DNA from: Marinobacter xestospongiae
GTDB taxonomy: Bacteria; Pseudomonadota; Gammaproteobacteria; Pseudomonadales; Oleiphilaceae
Direction: 5' to 3'
Assembly: GCF_023156385.1 (NCBI RefSeq)
Contig: NZ_JAKZAK010000022.1
Location: 1-64,000 of the forward strand
Length of the DNA: 64,000 nucleotides
Shown here: positions 33,633 to 41,552 of the stretch, one piece after another
Numbering within the stretch: the first letter of the stretch is position 1
How the letters are laid out: each line of letters starts with the position of its first letter
Translations under genes and position numbers: made by a program
Notes under the pieces: generated by a model
Databases searched by the model: none
Seen by the model: the letters and a program-made list of their open reading frames with translations, nothing else
Told to the model about the DNA's origin: nothing

Positions 33633-33836
33633 ATGGCCCAGTACCTGGGAAGGTACCTTGGAAAGCACCTGGTACGGTACCTGGCGCTGATCAGCGCCAT
33701 GCTGATTGCCGGTTGCGTCGGCAAGCCCATTGATCAGTTGGCCGATCCACAGCGCCAGCACGCCTGTCGCTTCGAGACCGACCTTCACCAGCGCATGGAA
33801 TGCCTGCATCACGGCGGCGGGCCCTGGCCGGATTGA
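33633..33836 (+). CDS. Small putative lipoprotein
   Basis: 67 residues: basic N-terminus, hydrophobic LVRYLALISAMLIAGC with lipobox IAGC, then about 40 polar residues with two Cys (HACRFETDLHQRMECLHHGG). ATG 33633 lies six bases after AGGAGG; the ATG at 33627 touches the site. Family not recognised. Confidence 0.55.
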   Translation: MAQYLGRYLGKHLVRYLALISAMLIAGCVGKPIDQLADPQRQHACRFETDLHQRMECLHHGGGPWPD

Positions 33837-33885
33837 GCCGCGTTGAACCTGGCCGAAGGCGCGCCATGGCGGGGCTGGCGATCAG

Positions 33886-33922
33886 ATAGGTGAATTCTAT
33901 TGGTCGCCTAGAAACAATCAAT
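33886..33922 (+). promoter_or_regulatory. OxyR-type binding site before ahpC
   Basis: ATAG-N7-CTAT-N7-CTAG-N7-CAAT has the exact spacing of the OxyR consensus ATAG-N7-CTAT-N7-ATAG-N7-CTAT; two elements are perfect and the third and fourth have one and two changes. It ends 76 bases before the ahpC start, suited to activation. Confidence 0.72.
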
Positions 33923-33998
33923 TTGAGCCTTCTGCCACTTCGGCCTACCTTATAAACTCGTTTCAAACACGCGAATCCAATCGACAGGAGATTGCTGG

Positions 33999-34562
33999 AT
34001 GTCTTTGATCAATACCGAAATCAAACCGTTTAACGCCACTGCTTTCAAACAGGGCGAGTTCGTTGAAATCAGCGAAGCCAACGTCAAGGGCAAGTGGGCG
34101 GTCTTCTTCTTCTACCCGGCCGACTTCACCTTCGTCTGCCCGACCGAGCTGGGCGACGTTGCCGACAAGTACGACGAGCTGCAGAAGCTGGGCGTGGAAG
34201 TGTTCTCCGTCTCCACCGACACCCACTTCACCCACAAGGCGTGGCACGACACTTCCGAGACCATCGGCAAGATCAACTACTTCATGGTGGGCGACCAGAC
34301 CGGCACCATCACCAACAACTTCGGTGTGATGCGTGAAGGTCAGGGCCTGGCCGACCGCGCCACCTTCCTGATCGATCCGGACGGCATCATCCAGGCGGTG
34401 GAAGTGACTGCCGAAGGCATCGGCCGTGACGCCGACGACCTGCTGCGCAAGGTCAAGGCCGCCCAGTACGTCCGCAACAATCCGGGCGAAGTGTGCCCGG
34501 CGAAGTGGAAAGAAGGCGAAGAGACTCTGGCGCCGTCCCTGGACCTGGTTGGCAAGATCTAA
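33999..34562 (+). CDS. ahpC: Alkyl hydroperoxide reductase peroxiredoxin subunit AhpC
   Basis: A 187-residue typical 2-Cys peroxiredoxin reducing H2O2 and organic peroxides. The peroxidatic Cys47 lies in ADFTFVCPTELGDVAD and the resolving Cys166 in GEVCPAKWKEG, at the same positions as in E. coli AhpC. The C-terminal GEETLAPSLDLVGKI is the family's end. The gene has its own OxyR-like site and terminator; its reductase ahpF lies 230 bases downstream with a separate OxyR-like site. Confidence 0.97.
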   Translation: MSLINTEIKPFNATAFKQGEFVEISEANVKGKWAVFFFYPADFTFVCPTELGDVADKYDELQKLGVEVFSVSTDTHFTHKAWHDTSETIGKINYFMVGDQTGTITNNFGVMREGQGLADRATFLIDPDGIIQAVEVTAEGIGRDADDLLRKVKAAQYVRNNPGEVCPAKWKEGEETLAPSLDLVGKI

Positions 34563-34593
34563 GCTGACCGGTCGCCGACCTGACGTTGTAATG

Positions 34594-34620
34594 AACCCCG
34601 GCTCGCCCGGGGTTTTTTTA
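34594..34620 (+). terminator. Rho-independent terminator after ahpC
   Basis: Stem AACCCCGG/CCGGGGTT with a short loop, followed by seven T, 32 bases after the ahpC stop. Confidence 0.85.
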
Positions 34621-34654
34621 TGGCGATCAGAACGTTGGCGGGTGCGGACGATGA

Positions 34655-34691
34655 ATAGAAATTCTCTATTGAACGTTTAATGGCAATCAAT
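34655..34691 (+). promoter_or_regulatory. OxyR-type binding site before ahpF
   Basis: ATAG-N7-CTAT-N7-TTAA-N7-CAAT repeats the spacing seen before ahpC, and both sites are followed by TTGAGC. ATTGAACGTTTAAT inside it (34668-34681) differs by one base from the palindrome before betB. A dedicated site shows that ahpF has its own promoter. Confidence 0.7.
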
Positions 34692-34795
34692 TTGAGCATA
34701 TTTCAGCCGGGCCGTATCGTACGGGGTAATTCGATGACGATTCACCAAGCCCGCCGGCACCAACCCCGGCGGATTGCCAAAGGGGAACAGACACC

Positions 34796-36391
34796 ATGTT
34801 GGATGCCAATCTGAAGGATCAACTCAAAGCCTACCTCGCCAACGTCACCCAGCCGGTGGAGCTGGTGGCGGCGCTGGACGACAGCGACAAGTCCCGTGAG
34901 CTGCATCAGCTGCTGCAGGAGATTGCCGGACTGTCGGACCAGGTCTCGCTGACCGACGAGGATGGCGCCGCCGACGTTCGTCGGCCATCCTTCGCCATCA
35001 ACCGGGTGGGCACCGACATCGGGGTGCGGTTTGCCGGCATTCCCATGGGCCACGAGTTCACCTCGCTGGTGCTGGCTCTGTTGCAGGTGGGCGGCCACCC
35101 GTCCAAAGCCAGTCAGGAGGTGATTGAGCAGATTCAGGCGCTGGACGGCGAGTTTGAGTTCGAGACCTATTTCTCGCTGTCCTGCCAGAACTGCCCGGAC
35201 GTGGTGCAGGCGCTGAACCTGATGAGCGTGCTGAACCCCAACATCAAGCACACCTCCATCGACGGGGCGCTGTTCCAGGACGAAGTGGCACAGCGGGAAG
35301 TGATGGCGGTACCCAGTGTCTACCTCAACGGTGAGCCCTGGGGCTCGGGTCGCATGACGCTGGAGGAAATTGTCGCCAAGGTCGACACCAACGCCGGTGC
35401 CCGTGAGGCCGAGAAGCTCAACCAGAAAGCGCCGTTTGAGGTGCTGGTGATCGGCGGTGGTCCGGCCGGGTCGGCCGCGGCCATCTACGCCGCCCGCAAG
35501 GGCATCGCCACGGGCATTGCCGCTGAGCGTTTTGGCGGCCAGGTCAGCGACACCATGGGCATCGAGAACCTGATTTCCGTGCCCTACACCGAAGGGCCGA
35601 AACTGGTAGCGGCGATGGAGCAGCACGTTGGCGACTACGATGTCGATGTGATGAACCTGCAGCGCGCCGAGAAGCTGGTGCCGGCCGCCCAGACCGGTGG
35701 CTACCACCAGGTCCGCCTGGCCAACGGTGCCACCCTTCAGGCCCGCAGTGTGGTGCTGTCCACCGGTGCCCGCTGGCGTCAGCTGGGTGTGCCGGGTGAA
35801 GCCGAGTACCGCAACAAGGGCGTGGCCTACTGCCCGCACTGCGACGGCCCGCTGTTCAAGGGCAAGCGGGTGGCAGTGATTGGCGGCGGCAACTCCGGCG
35901 TTGAGGCCGCCATTGATCTGGCCGGGATTGTCGGCCACGTGACCTTGATCGAATTTGGCGATCAGCTGCGGGCGGACGAGGTGTTGCAGCAGAAACTGCG
36001 CAGCCTGCCCAATGTCGACATTCTGGTGTCTGCCCAGACCACCGAGATCCTGGGCACCGATGGCAAGGTCAGTGGTCTGGCCTACACCGACCGCAGCAAC
36101 GGCGAGAGCCATCAGCTGGCGCTGGAAGGGGTGTTTGTGCAGATCGGTCTGGTGCCCAACACCGAGTGGCTCAAAGGCGATATCGAGCTGAGCCAGCACG
36201 GCGAGATTGTGGTCAACGACCACGGTGAAACCTCCATCCCCGGTGTGTTTGCCGCCGGCGATGCCACCACCGTGCCCTACAAGCAGATTGTCATTTCCAT
36301 GGGGGATGGCGCCAAGGCAGCGTTGAGCGCCTTTGACTTCCTGATCCGTCACAACAACCCGGATGCGGAGGACGGTGACCAGGCCGCCTGA
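34796..36391 (+). CDS. ahpF: Alkyl hydroperoxide reductase flavoprotein subunit AhpF
   Basis: A 531-residue NADH-dependent flavoenzyme that recharges AhpC. An N-terminal double thioredoxin-like domain carries the relay pair C130/C133 (LSCQNCPDVV). The thioredoxin-reductase-like part has FAD motif VLVIGGGPAGSAAAIYAAR, redox pair C346/C349 (YCPHCDGPLF), NADH motif VAVIGGGNSGVEAAIDLAG, and C-terminal GVFAAGDATTVPYKQIV. Length and order match E. coli AhpF. Confidence 0.97.
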   Translation: MLDANLKDQLKAYLANVTQPVELVAALDDSDKSRELHQLLQEIAGLSDQVSLTDEDGAADVRRPSFAINRVGTDIGVRFAGIPMGHEFTSLVLALLQVGGHPSKASQEVIEQIQALDGEFEFETYFSLSCQNCPDVVQALNLMSVLNPNIKHTSIDGALFQDEVAQREVMAVPSVYLNGEPWGSGRMTLEEIVAKVDTNAGAREAEKLNQKAPFEVLVIGGGPAGSAAAIYAARKGIATGIAAERFGGQVSDTMGIENLISVPYTEGPKLVAAMEQHVGDYDVDVMNLQRAEKLVPAAQTGGYHQVRLANGATLQARSVVLSTGARWRQLGVPGEAEYRNKGVAYCPHCDGPLFKGKRVAVIGGGNSGVEAAIDLAGIVGHVTLIEFGDQLRADEVLQQKLRSLPNVDILVSAQTTEILGTDGKVSGLAYTDRSNGESHQLALEGVFVQIGLVPNTEWLKGDIELSQHGEIVVNDHGETSIPGVFAAGDATTVPYKQIVISMGDGAKAALSAFDFLIRHNNPDAEDGDQAA

Positions 36392-36441
36392 AACCGCCCG
36401 CCAACGGACAATAAATGAGCGGCGAAGCCCGCTGAGAGAGC

Positions 36442-36474
36442 ACAGGCACCGGAGTGATCCGGTGCCTGTTTTTG
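36442..36474 (+). terminator. Rho-independent terminator after ahpF
   Basis: ACAGGCACCGG-AGTGAT-CCGGTGCCTGT has a perfect 11-base stem and is followed by TTTTTG. Confidence 0.88.
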
Positions 36475-36891
36475 TTTGTGCCCCGGGGGTAAACCCTGCC
36501 GATTGGCGGTTCCGTTCCGGCCTTTTCCTGGCTTACCGGTAACTCTCTGAAAATAAAGGCCATAACTCCAGTTTCCTGGCGTTGTGCAGGCGCTCTGGTG
36601 ACGACCGCTGATCACTAAGTGACCAGTTTGGCTTGTGTTCGCCCTGACATTTCGTTAATCTATGCCTTAATTGAACGTTCAATCAATAAAAAGAACGCCG
36701 TTCTTCCCAACCGATGCCATGGCCCGAGAGGCCGGTTTGATGTGGTGTTGGATCTATGCCCACGGGCGCTCTTGTTTGGCCGTTTTTTTATCAATTGATG
36801 CGGTGGCTGGCATGCCTGGCGATGGCGTGCGGCTGCAACTGGCCGGGCCCGACCATTGGGTGAACTTTCAACGGACCGAGGTGAATTGAAG
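36475..36891. other. Intergenic region before betB
   Basis: About 415 bases without a convincing gene. Besides the BetI-like palindrome it has a second imperfect palindrome TCACT-A-AGTGA near 36610-36622 and a GGCCGTTTTTTTAT run near 36780, which could be part of an attenuator or weak terminator. No betI coding sequence is present. Confidence 0.45.
36670..36683 (+). promoter_or_regulatory. BetI-like operator
   Basis: ATTGAACGTTCAAT is a perfect 14-base palindrome of the kind bound by the choline-responsive TetR-type repressor BetI. It lies about 210 bases before betB. BetI itself is not encoded in the window. Confidence 0.6.
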
Positions 36892-38355
36892 ATGACGCTA
36901 CCCCGCTACCAGAGTTTTGTTGACGGCCGTGCGCTGGCCAATACCAGCGGCGAGACCTTTACCGTGGTCAATCCCGCCACCGGCGAGGCGATCTACGAGA
37001 TGGAAGTGGCCGATGAGGGTGTGCGGGCCGCCGCCCTGGCCAGTGCCCAGCGCGGCTTTGCCCAGTGGTCGGCGACGCCGGCCATCGAACGCAGCCGCAT
37101 TCTGCTGAAAGCGGTGGCGCTGCTGCGGGAGCGCAACGACGAGCTGGCGATGGTGGAAGTCCGGGACACCGGCAAGCCGCGCCAGGAAGCGGAAGCGGTG
37201 GACGTGGTCACCGGCGCCGATGCGATCGAATTCTTCGCCGGTCTGGCGCCGTCCATCGAAGGCAACCAGCAGGACCTGGGGGGCGACTTCTACTACACCC
37301 GCCGCGAGCCGCTGGGTGTGTGTGCCGGTATCGGCGCCTGGAACTACCCGCTGCAGATCGCCTGCTGGAAATCCGCACCGGCGCTGGCCTGTGGCAACAG
37401 CATGATCTTCAAGCCGTCTGAGGAGACCCCGCTGGGTGCCCTCAAACTGGCGGAAATCTTCATCGAGGCGGGCGTGCCCGCCGGCGTGTTCAACGTCATC
37501 CAGGGCGATGGCGCGGTTGGTGCCTGGCTCACCAACGAGCCGGCCATTGCCAAGGTCTCGTTCACCGGCGAAGTGGGCACCGGCAAGAAAGTGATGGCAG
37601 CCTCGGCGGCCTCCCTCAAGGATGTCACCATGGAACTTGGTGGCAAGTCACCGCTGATCGTGTTCGATGACGCCGATCTCGACGACGCCGTCTCCGCCGC
37701 CATGCTGGGCAATTTCTACACCCAGGGTGAGATCTGCACCAACGGCACCCGGGTGTTCGTTCACGACGCCATCTATCCGCAGTTCATGGAGCGCCTGCTG
37801 GCCCGTACCCGTGACAACATCCTGATGGGCGACCCCACCGATCCGGACACCAACTTCGGTGCCCTGATCTCCGCCGGTCACCGGGATCTGGTGATGGACT
37901 ACATCGCCAAGGGCGTGGCTGAAGGCGCCACCCTGGCCCACGGTGGCCAGGCGGTGGCACCGGCCAACTGTCCGGGCGGCTACTTCGTCGAGCCCACCAT
38001 CTTCACCGACTGCCGTGACGACATGACCATCTGCCGCGAAGAGATCTTCGGGCCGGTGATGTCGGTGCTGACCTTCAGTGACGAGGATGAGGTGATCCGT
38101 CGCGCCAACGACACCGAGACCGGTCTGGCGGCCGGGGTGTTTACCCGCGACATCCGCCGGGCCCACCGGGTGATTCATCAGATCCAGGCCGGCATCTGCT
38201 GGATCAACAGTTACGGTGCCTCTCCGGCGGAGATGCCGGTGGGTGGCTACAAGCTGTCCGGCATCGGCCGCGAGAACGGTCGCGTCACCCTTGACCATTA
38301 CACCCAGATCAAGTCGGTGTACGTCGGCATGAGCAACCTCGAGAGCCCGTTCTAG
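36892..38355 (+). CDS. betB: Betaine aldehyde dehydrogenase
   Basis: 487 residues. Oxidises betaine aldehyde to the osmoprotectant glycine betaine with NAD(P)+. Motifs: PLGVCAGIGAWNYPLQIACWK (cofactor and active-site Asn), VTMELGGKSPLIVFDDAD (general-base Glu), and FYTQGEICTNGTRVFV with the catalytic Cys. The end WINSYGASPAEMPVGGYKLSGIGRENG is strongly BetB-like. Start at ATG 36892 by homology. betA follows after ten bases. Confidence 0.94.
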   Translation: MTLPRYQSFVDGRALANTSGETFTVVNPATGEAIYEMEVADEGVRAAALASAQRGFAQWSATPAIERSRILLKAVALLRERNDELAMVEVRDTGKPRQEAEAVDVVTGADAIEFFAGLAPSIEGNQQDLGGDFYYTRREPLGVCAGIGAWNYPLQIACWKSAPALACGNSMIFKPSEETPLGALKLAEIFIEAGVPAGVFNVIQGDGAVGAWLTNEPAIAKVSFTGEVGTGKKVMAASAASLKDVTMELGGKSPLIVFDDADLDDAVSAAMLGNFYTQGEICTNGTRVFVHDAIYPQFMERLLARTRDNILMGDPTDPDTNFGALISAGHRDLVMDYIAKGVAEGATLAHGGQAVAPANCPGGYFVEPTIFTDCRDDMTICREEIFGPVMSVLTFSDEDEVIRRANDTETGLAAGVFTRDIRRAHRVIHQIQAGICWINSYGASPAEMPVGGYKLSGIGRENGRVTLDHYTQIKSVYVGMSNLESPF

Positions 38356-38365
38356 GAGGTGGCCG

Positions 38366-40051
38366 ATGACTGAACCGCGTTATGACTACATCATCGTTGG
38401 CGCCGGCTCCGCCGGCTGCGTGCTGGCCAACCGGCTGACCGAGGACGGCAATCACCGGGTCCTGTTGCTGGAAACCGGCGGCAGCGACAAGAGCATCTTC
38501 ATCCAGATGCCCACCGCCCTGTCGATCCCGATGAACACCAAGAAGTACGCCTGGCAGTTCGAGACCGAACCGGAGCCGTACCTGGACAACCGTCGCATGC
38601 ACTGTCCCCGTGGCAAGGTGCTGGGGGGCTCGTCCTCCATCAACGGCATGGTCTACGTCCGTGGCCACGCCCGGGATTTTGACGAGTGGCAGCAGCACGG
38701 CGCCGAGGGCTGGGACTACCAGCACTGCCTGCCGTACTTCCGCAAGGCGGAAACCTGGGCCTTCGGTGGTGACCGCTACCGTGGCGACCAGGGCCCGCTG
38801 GGGGTGAACAACGGCAACAACATGCGCAACCCGCTGTACAAGGCCTTTGTCGACGCCGGCGTTGACGCCGGTTACCTGGCCACCGACGACTACAACGGTG
38901 CCCAGCAGGAAGGCTTCGGGGCGATGCACATGACGGTCAAGAACGGCCGTCGCTGGTCCACCGCCAACGCCTACCTGCGTCCGGCGATGGCGCGGCCCAA
39001 CCTCACCGTGGTGACCCATGCCCTGGTGCACCGGGTGCTGCTGGACGGCAAGCGCGCCGTCGGTGTGCGCTACGAGAAGGACGGCAAGCTGCACGACGAG
39101 CGGGTTGCCCGGGAGGTCATTCTCTCGGCCGGCTCCATCGGCTCGCCGCACCTGCTGCAACTGTCGGGCATCGGCAACCGGGCGCTGCTGGAGCAGGCCG
39201 GTGTCGAGGTCAACCATGAGCTGCCGGGGGTGGGCGAGAACCTGCAGGATCACCTGGAGTTCTACTTCCAGTTCCGCTGCAAGCAGCCGGTCTCGCTGAA
39301 CCGCAAACTGGACTGGTGGAACAAGCTCAAGATCGGGGTGCGCTGGATTCTGCGCAAGGATGGCCTGGGGGCTACCAACCACTTTGAATCCTGCGGGTTC
39401 ATCCGTTCCAAGGCCGGGGTCGAATGGCCGGACCTGCAGTACCACTTCCTGCCGGCGGCGATGCGTTACGACGGTCGCGAGGCCTTCGATGGCGACGGCT
39501 TCCAGCTGCACATTGGCCACAACAAGCCCAAGAGCCGGGGCATTGTCCACATCCAGTCGGACGACCCGCGCCAGCCGCCGCGCATCCGCTTCAACTACCT
39601 GCAGCATGAAGCGGACCGGGAAGGTTTCCGGGACTGTGTCCGGCTGACCCGGGAGATCATCAACCAGCCGGCGATGGACGCCTACCGCGGCGCGGAGATC
39701 CAGCCCGGCGAACAGATTCAGAGCGACGAGGACATTGACGCCTTCGTGCGTCAGGCGGTGGAGAGCGCCTACCACCCGTCCTGTTCCTGTCGCATGGGCC
39801 GCGATGACCTGGCGGTGGTGGACCCGGAGACCCGGGTTCATGGCCTGCAGGGCCTGAGGGTGGTGGATTCATCGATATTCCCGACCATCCCCAACGGCAA
39901 CCTCAACGCGCCGACCATTATGGTCGCCGAACGGGCGGCCGACCTGATCCGGGGCAGGACGCCCCTGCAACCGACTGACGCCGAGGTCATCATGGATGAT
40001 CAATGGGCCCAGCGTCAGCGCACGGGCCAGGCCAAACGAACCCCGGCCTGA
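38366..40051 (+). CDS. betA: Choline dehydrogenase
   Basis: A 561-residue GMC flavoprotein oxidising choline to betaine aldehyde at the membrane. The FAD-binding motif DYIIVGAGSAGCVLANRL lies at the N-terminus; GMC signatures include RGKVLGGSSSINGMVYVRGH and SAGSIGSPHLLQLSGIG. The catalytic His is in SAYHPSCSCRMG, and PTIPNGNLNAPTIMVAERAADLI is the end signature. AGGAGG lies upstream. Operon betB-betA, in the order found in many Gammaproteobacteria but without betI. Confidence 0.95.
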   Translation: MTEPRYDYIIVGAGSAGCVLANRLTEDGNHRVLLLETGGSDKSIFIQMPTALSIPMNTKKYAWQFETEPEPYLDNRRMHCPRGKVLGGSSSINGMVYVRGHARDFDEWQQHGAEGWDYQHCLPYFRKAETWAFGGDRYRGDQGPLGVNNGNNMRNPLYKAFVDAGVDAGYLATDDYNGAQQEGFGAMHMTVKNGRRWSTANAYLRPAMARPNLTVVTHALVHRVLLDGKRAVGVRYEKDGKLHDERVAREVILSAGSIGSPHLLQLSGIGNRALLEQAGVEVNHELPGVGENLQDHLEFYFQFRCKQPVSLNRKLDWWNKLKIGVRWILRKDGLGATNHFESCGFIRSKAGVEWPDLQYHFLPAAMRYDGREAFDGDGFQLHIGHNKPKSRGIVHIQSDDPRQPPRIRFNYLQHEADREGFRDCVRLTREIINQPAMDAYRGAEIQPGEQIQSDEDIDAFVRQAVESAYHPSCSCRMGRDDLAVVDPETRVHGLQGLRVVDSSIFPTIPNGNLNAPTIMVAERAADLIRGRTPLQPTDAEVIMDDQWAQRQRTGQAKRTPA

Positions 40052-40095
40052 GTCCGGTCAGGGGCTGCGGCCCCTGCCATGCAAACCATCAGGTT

Positions 40096-40155
40096 TTAGC
40101 GATCGCCGCCTTGCTCCGGCAAGCGGCTCCCTTCGCCTACGCAAGCGATCGCTAA
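40096..40155. repeat. REP-like nested inverted repeat
   Basis: TTAGCGATCGC (40096-40106) and GCGATCGCTAA (40145-40155) are exact complements, and inside them GCCGCCTTGC and GCAAGCGGC form a second hairpin around TCCG. No T run follows. It may be a REP-type element or a transcript-stabilising structure between betA and the transporter. Confidence 0.5.
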
Positions 40156-40285
40156 GACCTGGCCCGTTGGCAAGCGGGGGTTTGTGTCCGATTCGAACTA
40201 GTAAGGAACCCGGCAATGACGCCACCGGCCATCCGGCTGTGGACGTGCCTGAGCGGTTCCCCAATAATGTAGAGGAGGAACACCC

Positions 40286-40333
40286 ATGCTATTGCGCAAA
40301 ATGATCGACTGCTTTTACCGGAGGCGCGCATGA
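40286..40333 (+). CDS. 15-codon leader ORF overlapping the BCCT gene
   Basis: A very strong ribosome site AGAGGAGGAACACCC precedes an ATG that encodes MLLRKMIDCFYRRRA; the stop overlaps the next start as ATGA. It probably serves translational coupling or regulation of the transporter rather than making a stable protein. It could also be a true tiny membrane-associated peptide. Confidence 0.45.
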   Translation: MLLRKMIDCFYRRRA

Positions 40334-41547
40334 CACTCTGGTTATCTGCAGGCCTGCTATTCACCTTCGCGGCCATTGCCGTGGTCCTGTTCAAGTGGTG
40401 GGACCTCAAGTGCATTGGCGTTACCCCGGTTCACACCTTCACCTTCATTGCGATTCTGTTCACCTCCGGCCTCGATGTCGGGCTGATCATGTTCCCGCTG
40501 ACCGAGTTCGGCGGCTACGCCGATCTGGCGGCAAGCCCCGAGTACGGCTTTGCCAATCCCCTGGCCATTGAGTTTGGTTTCTGGGCGTTTCTGATCTGGG
40601 GATTCTACTTCCTCACCTGCTTCTATTTCTGTGTCATCGAGCCGCGGGTGAAGTTCTTCGATATTCCACTGGTGAAAGTGATCAACAACGTGGTGATCAT
40701 CGGCACCTGTGCCTTTACCGCCTTCCTGCTGCTGGTGAACCTGCCGTGGTACCTGCCGCAGATCGGTGACGGCGAATCGGTGGTACCCACCTTCTACCTG
40801 ATTGTGATGCTGGCGATCGCGGCGGCGGTCTACTCCAGCAGCAACATCCGCTACGTCCGCCTGCTGAGCCTGGGGTCCAGTTGGCTGTTCATCGCCCTGA
40901 TCGCGATGATGTGGGGCCAGGCGTTCCTCTCCGACAACGGCCAGGTCAGCGACTTTTTCGCCACCGCCGGCCTGATCGGTGACTATTTCACCAACCTGCA
41001 CCAGTTCATGCTGCCGCTGAACGATTACCACGAGTTCTATCTCTACTGGTGGTTCTCCTGGAGCATCATGATTGGCCAGTTCACCGCCCGCTTCATCAGT
41101 GGCCTGCGCACCTGGCAGGTGTTCCTGGCGATGCTGGTGTTCCCGTCACTGGCGATCGGCATCTGGTTCAGCGTGCTGTACTACTTCCACGCCGAGAGCC
41201 TGGCCATCAGCAGCTTCGTCAACCTGGCGATGATCACTGTGGGCATCCTGATGGTGATCAACTCACTGGATTCGCTGGTGCGGCTGTACACCGACAACCT
41301 CGGCCTGACCACCCAGCGCATGGGCAAGCCTATGTACTTCGTGTTCAACTTCGTGGCCCTGGCGGTGCTGACACTGCTGTTCCAGTTCGACTTCCTGCAG
41401 ATTCAGTGGGTGGGCGCGCTGGTGATTGCGATCTACTTCGGCTGCTTCGGCTACATCCTCCTGCAGAAGCGGGCAGAGGTGGCCTCGATCCAGAGTTCAC
41501 CGAAGGAAAATACCCTCGATTTCAGCAAGATCGAGTACGTCAGCTAA
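40330..41547 (+). CDS. Short BCCT-family transporter, probably for choline or betaine
   Basis: 405 residues, nearly all membrane-embedded. LFTSGLDVGLIMFPLTEFGGY matches the BCCT TM3 region, and FYLYWWFSWSIMIGQFTARFISGLRTWQVFLAMLVFPSL the conserved TM8 and amphipathic helix (tryptophan motif). BCCT proteins usually have 500-700 residues and 12 helices. This one has about ten and lacks the long C-terminal sensor tail, so it is a divergent branch. Placement after betBA suggests choline uptake for betaine synthesis. Confidence 0.78.
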   Translation: MTLWLSAGLLFTFAAIAVVLFKWWDLKCIGVTPVHTFTFIAILFTSGLDVGLIMFPLTEFGGYADLAASPEYGFANPLAIEFGFWAFLIWGFYFLTCFYFCVIEPRVKFFDIPLVKVINNVVIIGTCAFTAFLLLVNLPWYLPQIGDGESVVPTFYLIVMLAIAAAVYSSSNIRYVRLLSLGSSWLFIALIAMMWGQAFLSDNGQVSDFFATAGLIGDYFTNLHQFMLPLNDYHEFYLYWWFSWSIMIGQFTARFISGLRTWQVFLAMLVFPSLAIGIWFSVLYYFHAESLAISSFVNLAMITVGILMVINSLDSLVRLYTDNLGLTTQRMGKPMYFVFNFVALAVLTLLFQFDFLQIQWVGALVIAIYFGCFGYILLQKRAEVASIQSSPKENTLDFSKIEYVS

Positions 41548-41552
41548 GCTGA

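Noticed and set aside
34742..36352. Long open frame on the minus strand opposite ahpF
   Set aside because: It is antisense to a gene with full catalytic motifs; in GC-rich DNA the opposite strand often stays open. Its translation has low-complexity His/Gln/Gly content and no family match.
36671..36889. betI or another short gene before betB
   Set aside because: The translation shows no TetR helix-turn-helix, starts within the operator palindrome and has no ribosome site.
38309..39841. Long minus-strand frame opposite betA
   Set aside because: Same reason: betA is complete on the + strand, and the antisense translation resembles no protein family.
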